Made by a program: the position numbers and the translations under genes. Under the pieces are notes generated by a model, which saw only the letters and a program-made list of their open reading frames with translations, was not told where the DNA came from and ran no database searches. From NCBI GenBank assembly GCA_942492935.1, contig OW818654.1:4030001-4094000 (forward strand): a DNA stretch of 64,000 nt, written 5' to 3'. This DNA is from JANJUO01 sp942492935 (GTDB taxonomy: Bacteria > Bacteroidota > Ignavibacteria > Kapaibacteriales > UBA2268). Positions 63,147-64,000 of this stretch are shown piece by piece. The first letter of the stretch is position 1, and each line of letters starts with the position of its first letter.

Positions 63147-63706
63147 TGAAAAAAATAATTTCAATATTAGCATTTGTTTTGCTTGTAGGATGTGCAAGTG
63201 ATATTTATCTTCTTAATTTAAAGAATAATGAAATAATTGAAGCATATCTGATAAGTGGCTGGGGAACTATAACCAAAATGAATGACAATAGTCTGCAATT
63301 AAATGAGAATTCTTTGGTTTCCATTAGAAAATATGGAATAACCAGACTAAAAGCAGGATTCAATTTTCAAATCAAAAATAATGGAACTGCAAATGTATAT
63401 TTACGAACAACAAGATTTGATTTTCCCCAAAATAAGGGCTTGCAATTTGAAATACATAAAGACAGAATAGATTATTATGAAAATAATCAATTAAAACAAT
63501 CAGTTAAGCGGAATAGTTTTCAAGCAGATGGAATTGATATAATTGGAATAGTAAGTGAAGCCAAAAAACTAAAGTTTTCATTAAACTGTGACGAAATACT
63601 AATTGAGAATTGTTCTTTGAAAAACACAGAATATATATTGATAGAAACTAAAGCAAATACAGGACTAATATTATCTGGCATAACAATTGATAGTACAGAA
63701 TATTAA
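63146..63706 (+). CDS. uncharacterised small lipoprotein
   Basis: The 186-aa protein has a lipobox (FVLLVGC, Cys16). A beta-rich region (FNFQIKNNGTANVYLRTTRF; GLQFEIHKDRIDYYENNQL) looks like a single jelly-roll. It is coupled to the preceding lipoprotein gene by a 1-bp overlap. No function is recognised. Confidence 0.7.
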   Translation: MKKIISILAFVLLVGCASDIYLLNLKNNEIIEAYLISGWGTITKMNDNSLQLNENSLVSIRKYGITRLKAGFNFQIKNNGTANVYLRTTRFDFPQNKGLQFEIHKDRIDYYENNQLKQSVKRNSFQADGIDIIGIVSEAKKLKFSLNCDEILIENCSLKNTEYILIETKANTGLILSGITIDSTEY

Positions 63707-63735
63707 AGTTCTTTGAAAAAAAATGAAAAAATTGC

Positions 63736-63762
63736 TAAAGTTTTTGTCAAGAGTGTCGAAAA
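63736..63762 (+). promoter_or_regulatory. sigma-28 (FliA) promoter of flagellin
   Basis: TAAAGTTT, an 11-bp spacer, then GTCGAAAA. The consensus is TAAAGTTT-N11-GCCGATAA: the -35 is perfect, the spacing exact, and 6 of 8 bases match in the -10. It lies 70 bp upstream of the flagellin ATG. A second weaker match (TAAATAAG ... GCCCATAA) ends at 63804. Confidence 0.7.
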
Positions 63763-63831
63763 TAAAAAAAGTAGGAATTAAATAAGTTGGCAGGATGCCC
63801 ATAAAAAATTATCTATACATGGAGGTTTATT

Positions 63832-64000
63832 ATGCCAACAGCTATTTCGGGCGGATCTAGAATTCGTACCAATATCGCATCAGAAAATGCTTATAATGCA
63901 TTGATTAGTTCTAATCAGAACATTGCGAATCGTCAGTTGAGATTGTCAACAGGAAAAAGAATCAACTCAGCAGCAGACGATGTAGCGGGTTACATTACAT
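63832..64000 (+). CDS. fliC: flagellin, N-terminal part (continues beyond window)
   Basis: 56 codons are visible, with the D0/D1 signature of flagellin: ISGGSRIRTNIASENAYNAL, then NQNIANRQLRLSTGKRINSA and ADDVAGYIT. GGAGG lies 7-11 bp before the ATG, the strongest ribosome site in the window. A sigma-28-type promoter lies upstream. The C-terminal D0 helix is outside the window. Flagellin beside T9SS cargo genes argues for a motile FCB lineage outside Bacteroidia. Confidence 0.95.
   Translation, partial: MPTAISGGSRIRTNIASENAYNALISSNQNIANRQLRLSTGKRINSAADDVAGYIT

Noticed and set aside
63787..63800. Sigma-54 promoter (TTGGCAGGATGCCC) for flagellin
   Set aside because: The GG to GC spacing is too short for a -24/-12 promoter; the sigma-28 match upstream is much better.

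Overview
The window is AT-rich (about 70% A+T) bacterial chromosome. Seven proteins carry a Por/type IX secretion (T9SS) C-terminal sorting domain. There is a Bat aerotolerance operon, a BtuB/BtuG-type vitamin B12 locus and IS families typical of Bacteroidota. A flagellin gene starts at the right edge behind a sigma-28-type promoter. T9SS plus flagella and a mixed use of Shine-Dalgarno sites point to a deep FCB lineage (Ignavibacteria/Kapabacteria-like) rather than Bacteroidia. That placement is inference; no rRNA is present.

Layout. 1-2.7 kb is a transposon nest: an IS110 recombinase running off the left edge and a decayed IS4-family element with a clean 10-bp target duplication. A tRNA-Pro follows. 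3.1-8.2 kb is batB-batC-batD-batE-recX. 8.2-17.6 kb is housekeeping: a sigma-54 response regulator, gltX, a Ppx/GppA phosphatase, an RRM protein, a polyprenyl synthase, dprA and queC. 17.6-25.6 kb is a minus-strand B12 locus led by a cobalamin riboswitch: a T9SS double beta-propeller, a GIY-YIG nuclease gene inside palindromic repeat arrays, a BtuB-like receptor, a T9SS surface protein and a BtuG-like lipoprotein. 26-38 kb holds secreted proteins: a 1229-aa T9SS protein, a frameshifted TlpA-type thioredoxin protein behind a Cys-rich secreted protein, an OmpA protein, an HI0933-type flavoprotein and two tandem BNR-repeat T9SS proteins led by a 24-codon Cys peptide. 38.6-43.4 kb has a thioredoxin, rsfS, and an ECF sigma factor with a membrane partner divergent from a TPR histidine kinase. 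44-51 kb has two large T9SS proteins. 51.5-55.3 kb is accessory: two structured DNA/RNA elements, an uncharacterised lipoprotein/membrane-protein pair, an intact IS1380 element and a terminator-ended ncRNA candidate. 55.4-61.2 kb returns to core genes (glmM, ftsI-type PBP, rplT, rpmI, coaBC). The right end has two lipoproteins and flagellin.

The intergenic DNA is the most distinctive part. Three copies of a 325-403 bp MITE have GTAACTACTCAG-type ends. One has a perfect 8-bp target duplication, which fits IS66-family mobilisation. They carry nested hairpins whose stems are conserved while the 3-nt loops vary. A second repeat family (TTCTGAA/TTCAGAA palindromes) forms 33- and 36-bp tandem arrays around the GIY-YIG gene. 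It also supplies the probable start codon of a neighbouring surface-protein gene. Several genes carry single-base homopolymer frameshifts (GIY-YIG, TlpA-like, IS4 transposase).
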